DNA from: Micrococcales bacterium
Lineage (GTDB): Bacteria > Actinomycetota > Actinomycetes > Actinomycetales > Microbacteriaceae
Reading direction: 5' to 3'
Length of the DNA stretch: 64,000 nt
NCBI GenBank assembly: GCA_017306245.1
Contig: JAFKIY010000003.1
Coordinates: forward strand, 1 to 64,000
Positions within the stretch are counted from its first letter, which is position 1. Every line of letters starts with the position of its first letter. A program made the translations under genes and the position numbers. The notes under the pieces were generated by a model, which saw nothing but the letters and a program-made list of their open reading frames with translations, was not told the DNA's origin and searched no databases. Positions 1 to 8,634 of this stretch are shown here, piece after piece.

Positions 1-1
1 A

Positions 2-103
2 CAGCCCGCCGATCCTGCCGTCCGCATCGACACAACCATCACCCCCCTACAAGCCACGGAACTCACGGCCCCAGATACCCTGAACCAGGCCCTCATGCCG
101 TGA
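2..103 (+). CDS. C-terminal end of an unrecognised protein (5' end outside window)
   Basis: Frame 2 is open from the window edge to a TGA at 101-103 and encodes about 33 residues ending NQALMP. Third codon positions are mostly G or C, as expected for coding DNA here, and the gene would converge on the VirB4-like gene ending at 113. Too little is present to assign a family. Confidence 0.4.
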   Translation, partial: QPADPAVRIDTTITPLQATELTAPDTLNQALMP

Positions 104-112
104 GTTCCTGCA

Positions 113-1630
113 TCAACCGACTTCAGGAATCGTGAACTTACGGGGTTCCCCTGTCATCCGGCTGGTCGTGTCGAATGCCGCCAGCTCGGCGGGGTGGAGC
201 TGGTGCTGCACGACGAAGCTTCTGTCCTTGATGCGCCAGAGCCCCTGTCCGGTGCCGAGCCCCGGCAGGAGCCGTTGCTCGGTGCCGGTCAGCCCAAGCG
301 CGCTCGCCGTTGCGCCGACCTGGTCGGACTCCTGGCGGTAGATGATCCTGGTCTCCGCGTTGGCGAGCAGCGACGACGCGAGCGCGCGCATCGCAGAACC
401 CTGATCGCCCACGTTGTCGAGGTCGCTGAGCTTGTGGAAGATTAGCATGTTGGCGATACCGAAGTGCCTCGCCAATCGCCACTGTGCGTCCATTCGCCGA
501 AGGAGCGCCGGATGCGACATCAAGCGCCAAGCCTCGTCGTAGATCACCCAGCGCTGACCGCCTTGCGGGTCGAGCAACGCCGACTCCATCCACGCGGATG
601 AGCAGGTCATCAGCACCGACACGAGGGTCGAGTTCTCGGCGACGCGCGAAAGATCGAGCGAGATCATCGGCAGGGACGGGTCAAACTTCACCGTGCTCGG
701 CCCGTCGAAGAGGCCCTGGAGGTCACCAGCGACGAGCCGTCGCACCGCGTGACCGACGACACGACCGTCTTCGATGAGGCGGCCGTCGACATCGTTGTCG
801 ACGGCCGGCGCGAGGATGCGGTCGACGACCATCGGGAGGATCGGAACGTCCGCCGATCGCACGGCGTCGGCGAGGGCGAGGTCAATCGCGGTGTGCTCCA
901 GCGGTGTGAGCGGTCGATCGAGCACCGTCTCGGCGAGCGCGCCGATGAGGTCGCGACGCCTTGACGTGACCTGACTAAGCCATTCGGTGTCGCTGAGTCC
1001 CGAGGGACGGTGGCCTTCATCCAGCGGGTTGAGGCGGTTCGGCATCCCGTGCCCGAGCACGATGGCCCGGCCGCCTACGGCTTCGGCGACGGCTGTGTGC
1101 TCACCCTTGGGATCTCCGGGCACGTAGACGCGGCGGCCGAACGGGATGCTGCGGGTGTAGAGGCTCTTCGCCAGCGACGACTTCCCCGAGCCCACGATCC
1201 CGGCAAGCACGATGTTCGGCGCGGTGATGGCGCCCCTCGCATAGAGCACCCACGGGTCGTAGACGAAGGATGCCCCGGAGTAGAGATCTTGTCCGACGAA
1301 GACACCTTGCGATCCCAGTCCGCCCTCGGCGAGGAACGGGTACGCGCCCGCGAGCGTCGCACTCGTGTCCTGGTGGCGCGGGAGGTGGAACTTGCCCGGC
1401 GTGCGCAAAGCGGCGGGGCGGGCCTCGCCCGCGCTCGGTAGGTAAGTCGTCGCGCGTTGCGCATCGCGCTCGACTTCCCACTCGGCCCGGGCCTGTACAT
1501 GGTGCGCCTTGCGGTCGTCGGTAGCGATTCGCTGCGCCGCCTGTCGCCGTGCCCTTCGCACCGATCGACGCTCGTTCGCCGGGTCGAGCAGCACTGTCGT
1601 GTGGAGGCGCTCGCGCTCGTCGTCGTTCAC
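113..1630 (-). CDS. VirB4/TraC-like conjugation ATPase
   Basis: Predicted cytoplasmic ATPase powering a type IV secretion (conjugation) channel. The 505-residue protein has a Walker A motif GIVGSGKSS at about residues 144-152 and a Walker B with following Glu in WVIYDEAW at about 361-368. The region after Walker A (GDPKGEH, then NRLNPLD) is typical of VirB4/TraG-type transfer ATPases. I chose the GTG at 1630 because it overlaps the TGA of the preceding gene (GTGA) and has a G-rich stretch upstream; the open frame itself reaches back to 1747. It is the last gene of a leftward operon with the SCO6880-like, TrbL-like and DUF6112-like genes, which supports the role. Confidence 0.85.
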   Translation of the reverse strand: MNDDERERLHTTVLLDPANERRSVRRARRQAAQRIATDDRKAHHVQARAEWEVERDAQRATTYLPSAGEARPAALRTPGKFHLPRHQDTSATLAGAYPFLAEGGLGSQGVFVGQDLYSGASFVYDPWVLYARGAITAPNIVLAGIVGSGKSSLAKSLYTRSIPFGRRVYVPGDPKGEHTAVAEAVGGRAIVLGHGMPNRLNPLDEGHRPSGLSDTEWLSQVTSRRRDLIGALAETVLDRPLTPLEHTAIDLALADAVRSADVPILPMVVDRILAPAVDNDVDGRLIEDGRVVGHAVRRLVAGDLQGLFDGPSTVKFDPSLPMISLDLSRVAENSTLVSVLMTCSSAWMESALLDPQGGQRWVIYDEAWRLMSHPALLRRMDAQWRLARHFGIANMLIFHKLSDLDNVGDQGSAMRALASSLLANAETRIIYRQESDQVGATASALGLTGTEQRLLPGLGTGQGLWRIKDRSFVVQHQLHPAELAAFDTTSRMTGEPRKFTIPEVG

Positions 1631-2082
1631 AGCAACAACCCCCGCCGTTCGGAGAGTGCACGATGTGCGAACTGTTCGCCGTCGCCGAAGAGAGCCCGCG
1701 GCGTTCGCTCGGGCGAGGTGCTTCGGCGCTCCGCCGCCGGTGCCCACGCGACGCGACCGGAATGCTGGGACGCCTGATCGACGGCCAGCTCGGCGCGACG
1801 CACAAGGCTCGCTGCCCGCCGAAGCGCGTTCGCGGCGGCGAACGCCTCCTCTACGCCCGCCCAGTGGTCGCCGCTGTCGGTGTGCGCCCTGGACTCATCC
1901 CAGGTGTGCGCAGTGGAGACCTGCTCCAGTACCTGCACAAGCGACCGGAGACCGCCGAGCAGCTCGCCCATCACCGTGTACGTGTGCGCGGGATCATCGA
2001 ACCTGCGTGAGGCGTGAGCCGATGCCCGCAGCACCTCGCGTGCTTCCGTGGCATCGGCCACGGGATCGTGGAAGGTTGGCAT
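1627..2082 (-). CDS. small conjugation-operon protein, unknown function
   Basis: A 151-residue soluble protein between the SCO6880-like gene and the VirB4-like ATPase. The start is the ATG at 2082 with AGGAG seven bases upstream; the stop overlaps the GTG of the ATPase gene (GTGA), so translation is probably coupled. It is rich in Ala, Arg and Glu and probably largely helical, with no membrane segment or recognised motif. Its place inside a conserved transfer operon suggests a role with the ATPase; that is inference. Confidence 0.6.
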   Translation of the reverse strand: MPTFHDPVADATEAREVLRASAHASRRFDDPAHTYTVMGELLGGLRSLVQVLEQVSTAHTWDESRAHTDSGDHWAGVEEAFAAANALRRAASLVRRAELAVDQASQHSGRVAWAPAAERRSTSPERTPRALFGDGEQFAHRALSERRGLLL

Positions 2083-2130
2083 GATCACTCCTGCGAAGTT
2101 CACCGGGAACGGGGTTGCCAAGTAGGTGCG

Positions 2131-3597
2131 TCACACGTTCCGGCAGAGCGGCAGAGCGGCCGCGGCGAACGCTTGGGCTTGTTGCCCGACCAGCCGCCGC
2201 GTCTCGCACGACGCCTGTACGGCGGCCTGTTCGATCGCGGCGACGGCGGCATCCAGTTCATCGACGGTCGGAGCCGAGACGGCGATGAGACCGGTGTAGC
2301 GGAGTACGCCGTGGCCGGCGGTGAGGTCGGATTCCTGCTGGAGCACATCCTGGTACTCGGCGGTGCGGGCAGCGTCTTCGATCTGCCCGATCTTCGCGCG
2401 CTGCGCCGCGTCCGAGAGGAGCCCAACCTTCTTCTTGCGGATGTCGCGCACCGCCAGATCGGCGCGCACCGGTGTGCAGATCAGCGAGAACGTGCGCTTG
2501 ACTCCCGAGGTCAGCAGCATGGGGGCGAGGAACCCTGGATAGACCTGCGAGCGCGGCCACTCAGAAATCCAGAGCACCGTGTGGTGCGCCGAGTCCGTCC
2601 GCACCTTGTCCCAGCTTTCGGTCACCGCGACCGGCCCCGCGGTGGCGAGCGACCGGCTGATATCCGAGTGTCGTTCGAGGGCGGGCGCGGCGGCCGGATC
2701 GTAGGCCGAGCGGAGGATGACCGCGACCTCACCCGGTGAGAGCCAGCCGGTCGTCGTGAGATCGGCGGCGCGCAACGCGGTGACGAGCGTGGTCATCTCC
2801 TGCCGCAGCACCGAGGCAGCCCCGCGGAGACCGCCGCCCGAGGAGCGGATCTGTCGCGCCGCAGCGTGCAGGTCGAGCGCGAGCGAGATCGTCGTCGCGT
2901 GACGCTCGCTGGTTGGTCCCGCGCGTTCGATCAGCTCGCGGTACGTCGTCGCGGGCCAGGAGTCGTCGTCTTTGCCGTGCGTCGCCCACCACTCGGCGAG
3001 TCCGCTGCCGGAGTCGGGGAGGGTTCGCTCCGATACTTGGAGGCGGGCGATCCGGCCCGAGTGGCATGCGGTGGCGAGCACTCGTCCCCAGCCGGTGACT
3101 CGCCGTTGCTGCTCGCCGGGGTCGAGCAGCACGAAGGCGGGATGTGTGACGCCGAGGACGGCGGTGAGTGTCTGCGCGTGCGGATCGTGCACCATCGCTG
3201 CCCCTGTCTCGGGATCGACCCACTCGCGGAGTGCCGCCGCGTCACCCGGCAACGAGAGCGTGCCCACGGGCCTCGGTTTGATGACCCGATGCCGGAAGAT
3301 CAGCTGGCCTGCCGTGCTGCGCCACGTCCAGCGGGCGACGATCGGCAGCCAGTCGACAAGCTTGCGGCCTCCCACCGAGACGGAGGCGAGCAGGAGGCAG
3401 GTGAGCCAGATTGGCGACGACCCGATGACAACCATTTGGCCGCCCGAGTAGATCGCGATCACAAACGTGATGATCCCGATGCCGAACACGAGGAGCTGCG
3501 AGACCGATAGCGCGAGCAGGACGCCGCGCCGAGGCAGCCTGGAGAACTGCATCGATGAGAGCTGCTGGCCGTTCGTCGGGTCGTGATGAGTCACCAT
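2131..3597 (-). CDS. SCO6880-like conjugation membrane protein
   Basis: A 488-residue protein with two N-terminal membrane segments at about residues 24-48 and 54-75, followed by a large soluble domain. This layout and its place just before the VirB4-like ATPase match the actinobacterial SCO6880 family, generally taken as a VirB3/VirB4 N-terminal-like component of transfer machinery. It has no Walker motifs of its own, so it probably works with the separate ATPase encoded downstream. The start ATG at 3597 lies 3 bases after the TrbL-like stop, consistent with one transcript. The family call rests on layout and recall of the family, not on a search. Confidence 0.75.
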   Translation of the reverse strand: MVTHHDPTNGQQLSSMQFSRLPRRGVLLALSVSQLLVFGIGIITFVIAIYSGGQMVVIGSSPIWLTCLLLASVSVGGRKLVDWLPIVARWTWRSTAGQLIFRHRVIKPRPVGTLSLPGDAAALREWVDPETGAAMVHDPHAQTLTAVLGVTHPAFVLLDPGEQQRRVTGWGRVLATACHSGRIARLQVSERTLPDSGSGLAEWWATHGKDDDSWPATTYRELIERAGPTSERHATTISLALDLHAAARQIRSSGGGLRGAASVLRQEMTTLVTALRAADLTTTGWLSPGEVAVILRSAYDPAAAPALERHSDISRSLATAGPVAVTESWDKVRTDSAHHTVLWISEWPRSQVYPGFLAPMLLTSGVKRTFSLICTPVRADLAVRDIRKKKVGLLSDAAQRAKIGQIEDAARTAEYQDVLQQESDLTAGHGVLRYTGLIAVSAPTVDELDAAVAAIEQAAVQASCETRRLVGQQAQAFAAAALPLCRNV

Positions 3598-3600
3598 GAT

Positions 3601-4917
3601 CTACCCCTTTCGTGACCCGACGGGTGTGGGAGCGGGCGATCGCTGCCGGATCGTGGAGGCCGGTGAGGGAGCAGACGTCGGGGGAGCGGCCTCTGCGTGC
3701 CCCATCGCAGCGCCGCCCACCGCGGCCCCCGCCTTCGGCCCTGCGGTGGCGGCGGCCTTGACGACCTGTGCGCCAACGACCGCGGCGGCGGCAGGGCCGG
3801 CGGCAGCCGCCCCCGCTCCTGCCGCTCCGCCCGACGCCGCAGCACCGCTGCCCGAGGCGGCAGCTGCGCCCGCCGTTCCGCCGGCGGCCGGAGTCGCCGT
3901 GGCTGCTGCATTCGGCGCGGGAGCAGGGCTGCCGCCCGAGCTGCCTTGCCCGTCGAGCACCGACTTCGCCGCGTTCGGCTGGGGCTTGATCGGGATCGGG
4001 ATCGGCCGATTCATCGCCGACTTCGCCTCCTGCTCGCTCGACATCGCGTGGTACATGTCGAAGCCGATGAAGGAAATGAACTTGTAGGTTAGGTATGGGG
4101 CGAAGGCCGCGATGAACATGAGCACGACGCCCGAGATTGGATCGCTGATCGAGGCGAGGTCGAGGTCGATCGGGGCACTGACCTGCTCGATAGCGACGAG
4201 GAAGATGACGACCAGCACGAGCTTCGAGAAGATCAAGGCGACGACGAAGGCGGCCCACTTGGCGAACCATCCTTTCGCCGCATCCCAGGTGAATCCGGCG
4301 AGCGCGATGGGCGCGAAGACGATCGCCACAAGTAGCAGCGCCTTGCGAATGAGCAGCGAGAACCACACAATCGCCGCGCCTGCGATACCGAGCCCGGCGA
4401 GGAAGATCGTGACGATTGCGCCGACACCGGCCGAGGCGATGTTGATGGTCGTGAGCCCGGCCGCGAGCAGGGTGATCCGATCACCCATGCCCTCCATCGT
4501 GTTGCCGGTCGCCTGCACGACTCCGATGGCGAGCTGATCCGTCACCTCGAGCAGCGTCGCGGTGAGCGAGATCGCGATGAACGAGCCGAGTACCGACTTG
4601 GCGAGGCCGAGGCCCGCCCGTGTGAGTGCCATCGGGTCGCGGTGCACGAGGCCGGTGATGAGCTGGAGGCAGAAGAAGATGAGCATGACGAAGACCGCCA
4701 CACCGAAGAGTACGTTGTACACGTCGATGTACTGCCCGCCCGTCACATCAACGAGCGTGGTCGTGTCGAACACACCCCAGACCGCCTCAAACGTCCACGC
4801 GGCCGCCTGACCCATCGCCTGCGCGAGCCAGTCGAACGGTGCTGACACAAGCGATGCGACGCCCTCGCCGACCGAATCGCACACAGTCGCGATGACCGGC
4901 ACGTCGCACACGCTCAT
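3601..4917 (-). CDS. TrbL/VirB6-like inner-membrane channel protein
   Basis: A 438-residue polytopic membrane protein. An N-terminal amphipathic part (about residues 1-60) is followed by roughly six hydrophobic segments between 65 and 305, and then an Ala/Pro/Gly-rich low-complexity tail (about 325-438). TrbL/VirB6 family members form the membrane channel base of type IV secretion systems and commonly have such tails. It lies between the DUF6112-like genes and the SCO6880-like gene in the leftward transfer operon. The very regular Ala-rich tail creates long meaningless frames on the other strand. Confidence 0.8.
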   Translation of the reverse strand: MSVCDVPVIATVCDSVGEGVASLVSAPFDWLAQAMGQAAAWTFEAVWGVFDTTTLVDVTGGQYIDVYNVLFGVAVFVMLIFFCLQLITGLVHRDPMALTRAGLGLAKSVLGSFIAISLTATLLEVTDQLAIGVVQATGNTMEGMGDRITLLAAGLTTINIASAGVGAIVTIFLAGLGIAGAAIVWFSLLIRKALLLVAIVFAPIALAGFTWDAAKGWFAKWAAFVVALIFSKLVLVVIFLVAIEQVSAPIDLDLASISDPISGVVLMFIAAFAPYLTYKFISFIGFDMYHAMSSEQEAKSAMNRPIPIPIKPQPNAAKSVLDGQGSSGGSPAPAPNAAATATPAAGGTAGAAAASGSGAAASGGAAGAGAAAAGPAAAAVVGAQVVKAAATAGPKAGAAVGGAAMGHAEAAPPTSAPSPASTIRQRSPAPTPVGSRKG

Positions 4918-4947
4918 CGGCTCGGCCGCCCAAGTGTCGATGAGGCG

Positions 4948-5217
4948 TCAGACCGACTGGCCGACGGTCCAGAAGAAGTTCACGAGGGTCACGGATGCGC
5001 CGCAGACGATCGCTGCCCCGCATGCCACGAGTACGCCGAGCTTGCCGCGGGACGCGAGGTGAGGGTTGGAGGAGTTCGCCCCGAAGCCCCAGACGATGGC
5101 CGCGATGATTAGTGCGAGGACTGCGAGGATGAGGCCCACGGTCATCGCTGCGCCGACGATGATGCGCAGTTGTTCGATGCCCGGTAGGCCGTCGGTGTTG
5201 GGGCCGATGTCAATCAC
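4948..5217 (-). CDS. DUF6112-like small membrane protein, copy A
   Basis: An 89-residue protein with two hydrophobic helices (about residues 20-46 and 61-84) separated by a short polar loop. The start is the GTG at 5217, with AAGGAG eight bases upstream; the longer frame upstream has no such signal. It matches the layout of the DUF6112 small proteins found next to TrbL in actinobacterial conjugation clusters, which may act like a VirB2 pilin (inference). It is a paralogue of the gene at 5506-5772, sharing the spacing and an IVGA...IIAAIVW-type first helix. Confidence 0.75.
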   Translation of the reverse strand: MIDIGPNTDGLPGIEQLRIIVGAAMTVGLILAVLALIIAAIVWGFGANSSNPHLASRGKLGVLVACGAAIVCGASVTLVNFFWTVGQSV

Positions 5218-5310
5218 TGGTGTGCTCCTTTGGCAGGCGGAAGAAGAACCTGCTTGGAAGGTGCGCACGCCGTCCCGGCAATGTCGGGGGTCAGGGGTAG
5301 ATTCACCACC

Positions 5311-5493
5311 ATGCGAGGCGTGAAGTGTCTGACGAACCGGCCGCCAATCGAGTCGCGGCTTGAAGCAGTGACGATTGCCGCACGGGTCCCGAAGGGGGCG
5401 GAGGCCGTTCAGTGCCCGTATTGCGGGTGGTGGCACGTCGTCGGCTATGGCTCGGCGTTGGAGCGTCCGTCGACGCAACGGAAGCGACGCTGA
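5311..5493 (+). CDS. small zinc-ribbon-like protein on the opposite strand
   Basis: A 60-residue basic protein in the gap between the two DUF6112-like genes, read against the operon. The ATG at 5311 gives MRGVKCLTNRPPIESR and later CPYCGWWHVV, a CxxC plus His motif of the kind seen in short actinobacterial zinc-binding proteins. A GGGGTAG stretch lies upstream. No function can be assigned; the CPYC...H motif is the main reason to believe it is real. Confidence 0.45.
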   Translation: MRGVKCLTNRPPIESRLEAVTIAARVPKGAEAVQCPYCGWWHVVGYGSALERPSTQRKRR

Positions 5494-5505
5494 CCTGGCG
5501 CAGGC

Positions 5506-5772
5506 CTAGATTCCTGCGCCGACGCCGAGCAGGAAGTTGACCCAGGTGACGCCGACCCCGGCCAGGGCTGCGGCTCCGATGGAGACGAGGAAGCCGGTGC
5601 GGGCGCGGACGGCTGACGAGATGTTGCCACTCGACGACGAGACCGCCCATACGATCGCACAGATGACGAGCATCAGCACGGCGAAGATCAGCACAAACGT
5701 CAGGAGTGCGCCGACGATAGCGCGCAACTCGGCCGCGCCGCCGACGGCTCCGAAGTCGGGGAAGATGTCCAT
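5506..5772 (-). CDS. DUF6112-like small membrane protein, copy B
   Basis: An 88-residue protein with two hydrophobic helices (about 19-44 and 60-84), starting at the ATG at 5772. It parallels copy A along its length (AIVGALLT, AIVWAV, VTWVNF), so the pair arose by tandem duplication. It probably makes a pilin-like or channel-associated membrane component of the transfer apparatus; this follows from position and topology, not from a known activity. Confidence 0.75.
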   Translation of the reverse strand: MDIFPDFGAVGGAAELRAIVGALLTFVLIFAVLMLVICAIVWAVSSSSGNISSAVRARTGFLVSIGAAALAGVGVTWVNFLLGVGAGI

Positions 5773-5782
5773 CGCACGCCGC

Positions 5783-6946
5783 CTATCCTGCCGTGCACAG
5801 AGCCGCGGTCGTCGCGGTGTCGAGGTTCTCCACGCCGTGCTCGGCGAGCCACACCTCGGCGTCGATGGCCGTGGAGGTCGTCCCGCCGGGGCGGATCTCG
5901 AAGTGAAGATGCGCGCCCGTTGACTTGCCCGCCGAGCCCACGTCGCCGATGTGCTGGCCCGCAACGACGCGATCGCCCGCGGTGACGTAGATGCCGTACT
6001 GCCACATGTGCGCGTAGGCGGAGGCGATGCGTTGGCCGCCGATTGTGTGCTCGATGATGACGAGTCCGCCGTAACTCCCTGAGAGTCCGGCATAGCTGAC
6101 CACGCCGTCGGCGAGCGCGAAGATCGACGTACCTTCTGCCGCCGCGAGGTCGGTGCCGGCGTGGAACGCTGGCTTGCCCGTGTAGGGGTCGGCGCGCCAG
6201 CCGAAGTCGTCCGATTTCACCCACGTTCCCGACGGCAGTGGGAAAACGAGTCTCGTCGACTCGGGAACGCCGTCGAGCGGGACGCCCTCTGCCGTCGTCG
6301 GGGCGCGACGGGTGAGCGCGGCGATGATCGCCTCGGCGACGGGCCGGTAGTCCCGGTATCGGTCGGGGTAGGCCGAGACCTCGACGGCCTGGGCAGCTTC
6401 GCCGGGGTCCATGCTCTGCCAGCCAGGGATGTCGAGCAGACCGCGGGGCGACGGGTAGTTCGGCCCATTCGGCCCGCCGTAGAACGCCTTCGACTGGTAG
6501 TTGGAGTCCATCAAGTCGGCGACTGTGCCCCAGCCCGCGGTGGGGCGCATCTGGAAGAGCCCGAGCGAATCGTGGTCGGAGCCCTCGCCGTCGTTCGGAT
6601 AGTCGGCGGACTCCGGGTAAGCCGACGAGTTGGCCAGCATACGTAACCGCGACTCGGTCAGCGCGGCCATCAGCGCGACCGCGACACCCGAGCGGCCGAC
6701 GCCCTCTGTCTGGGCTCCGACCGTGATGACCGTTGCGGCGTACGTCAGTTGCTGGTGGTCAAGCGTCACGGTCGCTCCCGACTGCATTGTCGCGGTGAGC
6801 GATTCGGGCACCACACCGACGGTGAGTGATGTCGATGAGAGGCACGCCGCGATGGCCGCCGGTGACATCAGCACACCGACGCTGAGTAGGCCTGCGGCCG
6901 GGAACGCGGCGACCAGCACGACGAGTGTCAGGATGATCTTCTTCAT
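5783..6946 (-). CDS. secreted M23 peptidase with lysozyme-like N-terminal part (conjugation wall hydrolase)
   Basis: A 387-residue exported protein with a signal/anchor at residues 1-33. A central part resembling a lytic transglycosylase fold contains SLGLFQMRP. The C-terminal M23 domain carries the zinc motifs FGWR...HAGTDLA and HLHFEIRPGG. Proteins with both activities open the peptidoglycan locally for the transfer channel, the job of VirB1-type enzymes. It lies between the VirB8-like gene and the DUF6112 pair in the same operon, 12 bases after the preceding stop. The HxxxD and HLH ligands are intact, so it should be active. Confidence 0.85.
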   Translation of the reverse strand: MKKIILTLVVLVAAFPAAGLLSVGVLMSPAAIAACLSSTSLTVGVVPESLTATMQSGATVTLDHQQLTYAATVITVGAQTEGVGRSGVAVALMAALTESRLRMLANSSAYPESADYPNDGEGSDHDSLGLFQMRPTAGWGTVADLMDSNYQSKAFYGGPNGPNYPSPRGLLDIPGWQSMDPGEAAQAVEVSAYPDRYRDYRPVAEAIIAALTRRAPTTAEGVPLDGVPESTRLVFPLPSGTWVKSDDFGWRADPYTGKPAFHAGTDLAAAEGTSIFALADGVVSYAGLSGSYGGLVIIEHTIGGQRIASAYAHMWQYGIYVTAGDRVVAGQHIGDVGSAGKSTGAHLHFEIRPGGTTSTAIDAEVWLAEHGVENLDTATTAALCTAG

Positions 6947-6958
6947 CGGTGTATCCGC

Positions 6959-7639
6959 TCATCGCAGCGGGTTGTCGAGCTGAGAGAGTCGCAGCACGTG
7001 GCAGGTGTCGAAAGTGGGCTGGCAGGTCACAAACACCGTGAACGCCGCGCCCCGCGCGGACTCGACAGGTTCAGTGCCGGAGATGCCGTCCCGGTGCCGT
7101 GTGCCGCTGATCGTGTAGGCGATCGTTCCGGGCAGGAGCTGGCCTGGCGCTGCCTGGTCCAGCGCGTCGGCCCACGAGTCCGGCACATATGCTTCGTCGA
7201 TCGTGAGCCACTGGCGAACCTGCATAGTTCGCAACTGCGCCCACGCCTCTGCTGTCGGCAGATAGCTTCGCACGTCGGAGGCGAGTCCGGCCGCTTCGTT
7301 GCCGGACGGGTCGCCGACGTCCACGATGACCTGCGCGTAGTCGGTCGGTTCGAAATCGCTCGCCGTATCCCACGCGAACAACGCCTCCGCCACGGCGCGC
7401 GTGAAACCCTCGGCATCCGATGTCGAACGGATGCCCGGCAGTGAGGAAATCGTGTCGGTCGGCGTCGGGATCGCGGGCGCCGGCCCGGGAGCTTCGTGGG
7501 GTACGTCGCTCGCCGTGGTGGGTGCGGATCGCGGAGCGAGGAGCAGCCCGTAAAGACCGACCCCGACGACCGCCGCGAGCACCGCGGCGGCGACGGCGAG
7601 GACAAGAATGAGACGGCGCGGTAATCGAGACGGCGGCAT
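6959..7639 (-). CDS. VirB8/TcpC-like single-pass membrane protein
   Basis: A 226-residue protein with one N-terminal membrane helix (about residues 9-32), a Pro/Thr-rich linker and an extracytoplasmic domain of about 160 residues. Size, topology and position beside the cell-wall hydrolase fit the VirB8/TcpC assembly factors of Gram-positive conjugation systems; sequence similarity alone is not decisive. The ATG at 7639 overlaps the ParB-like TAA stop (TAATG) and follows AGGAG. Confidence 0.55.
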   Translation of the reverse strand: MPPSRLPRRLILVLAVAAAVLAAVVGVGLYGLLLAPRSAPTTASDVPHEAPGPAPAIPTPTDTISSLPGIRSTSDAEGFTRAVAEALFAWDTASDFEPTDYAQVIVDVGDPSGNEAAGLASDVRSYLPTAEAWAQLRTMQVRQWLTIDEAYVPDSWADALDQAAPGQLLPGTIAYTISGTRHRDGISGTEPVESARGAAFTVFVTCQPTFDTCHVLRLSQLDNPLR

Positions 7640-8634
7640 TAGGCGCTCTCCTGTGACCGTTGCCGACGGGCTTCTCGTGCGATGTCGAAGAACTCGTTGG
7701 TGGCCGCGACGGTGGTCTCGACTTGCGCCCACTGTGCCGCACTGAGCGCAAGGCCGACTTCTTCGGGGTCGAAGTGCGTCCACCAGCCGTCGAAGTCATT
7801 CCAGGTCAGGGTGAATGCGCGTAGCGGATAGCGCACCGGCGCGGCTGGCGGGACAGAAGGATGCGCGCCGCGTTTGTGCCCACGTTTCGCACGCTCTAGC
7901 GCTTCGGCGGCGAGCTGCTCAAGATCGGGCGGCTCGGGTTCGTCCTGCGGAATTGCGAGCATTGCGTGGGTGCGGGCGTGCGCGGCCGTGATCGACGCTC
8001 CGGCCTCGATTGACGCCAGCTCCGAGCGTGCGAAGGCACGCACATCCTCGGGTTGCTTCGAGTCGTTGGCGATGCGCTGGAGGTCGTTGATCTGCTCCAG
8101 GCTTGTGTACGACTTGCGACCCGTGACCATCATCGCGGCTTGTGCGCGCGACTTGCCGGCGGTCCCGATCAGCGGTGGTGCCGTCACGGCACCACCGCTG
8201 ATTGCGGCGATCTTCCCGCTCGCGCCGAACTGTGTCGCCTCCTGCCGACGTGTGGCGTCCTCCGCGATCAGCACCTTCAGCTCGCGGTACAGCGCCGCAG
8301 CCTCGATCTGCGTGAACGGCTTGTGCAACACGTTGTCAGCCTGCTCGGCCATGAGCCGTTGCAGCCGGTCAGAGATGCCCGCCCGGACGAACACGTTGAC
8401 CGTCTTGTACCCGAGCTGGTGCAATGCGGCGAGACGACGTGCGCCGCACACGAGCACGCCCTCGGGAGTGACCGTCGGCGGCTGTAAGAGCCCGTGACGT
8501 TCGATGGAGGCGGCCAGCGCGCCGATGTCGCCCAACTCGGTGCGGTGACGGTTGCCGACGACGATCGAGTCGATCGTACGCTCTAGCTCGATATGTCCGG
8601 TGTTCGTTCCCACCCCGTCACCTCGCTCCCGCAT
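7639..8634 (-). CDS. ParB-like partition/regulatory protein
   Basis: About 324-331 residues. The N-terminal ParB-type domain (about 15-115) includes LGDIGALAASIERHGLLQP, VLVCGARRLAAL and the LMAEQADN-type motif of ParB/Spo0J nucleases. A helix-turn-helix-like middle region and a variable C-terminal part follow. It probably maintains the element or regulates transfer genes. The start is uncertain: ATG 8634 overlaps the preceding gene by 17 bases and lacks a ribosome site, whereas GTG 8613 follows AGGTGA. No ParA is visible in the window. The gene contains a near-perfect palindrome at 8168-8202. Confidence 0.8.
   Translation of the reverse strand: MRERGDGVGTNTGHIELERTIDSIVVGNRHRTELGDIGALAASIERHGLLQPPTVTPEGVLVCGARRLAALHQLGYKTVNVFVRAGISDRLQRLMAEQADNVLHKPFTQIEAAALYRELKVLIAEDATRRQEATQFGASGKIAAISGGAVTAPPLIGTAGKSRAQAAMMVTGRKSYTSLEQINDLQRIANDSKQPEDVRAFARSELASIEAGASITAAHARTHAMLAIPQDEPEPPDLEQLAAEALERAKRGHKRGAHPSVPPAAPVRYPLRAFTLTWNDFDGWWTHFDPEEVGLALSAAQWAQVETTVAATNEFFDIAREARRQRSQESA
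8168..8202. repeat. 35-base near-perfect palindrome inside the parB-like gene
   Basis: ATCAGCGGTGGTGCCG (8168-8183) is followed by TCA and then its exact reverse complement (8187-8202). Counting the outer T/A of the loop, the arms are 17 bases with a single central base. It falls in codons for ISGGAVTAPPL. It could be a protein-binding or recombination site; the function is not shown. Confidence 0.8.

Noticed and set aside
3596..4087. Long Ala/Pro-rich rightward open frame
   Set aside because: It is the complement of the low-complexity tail of the TrbL-like gene; it has no ribosome site and no domain.
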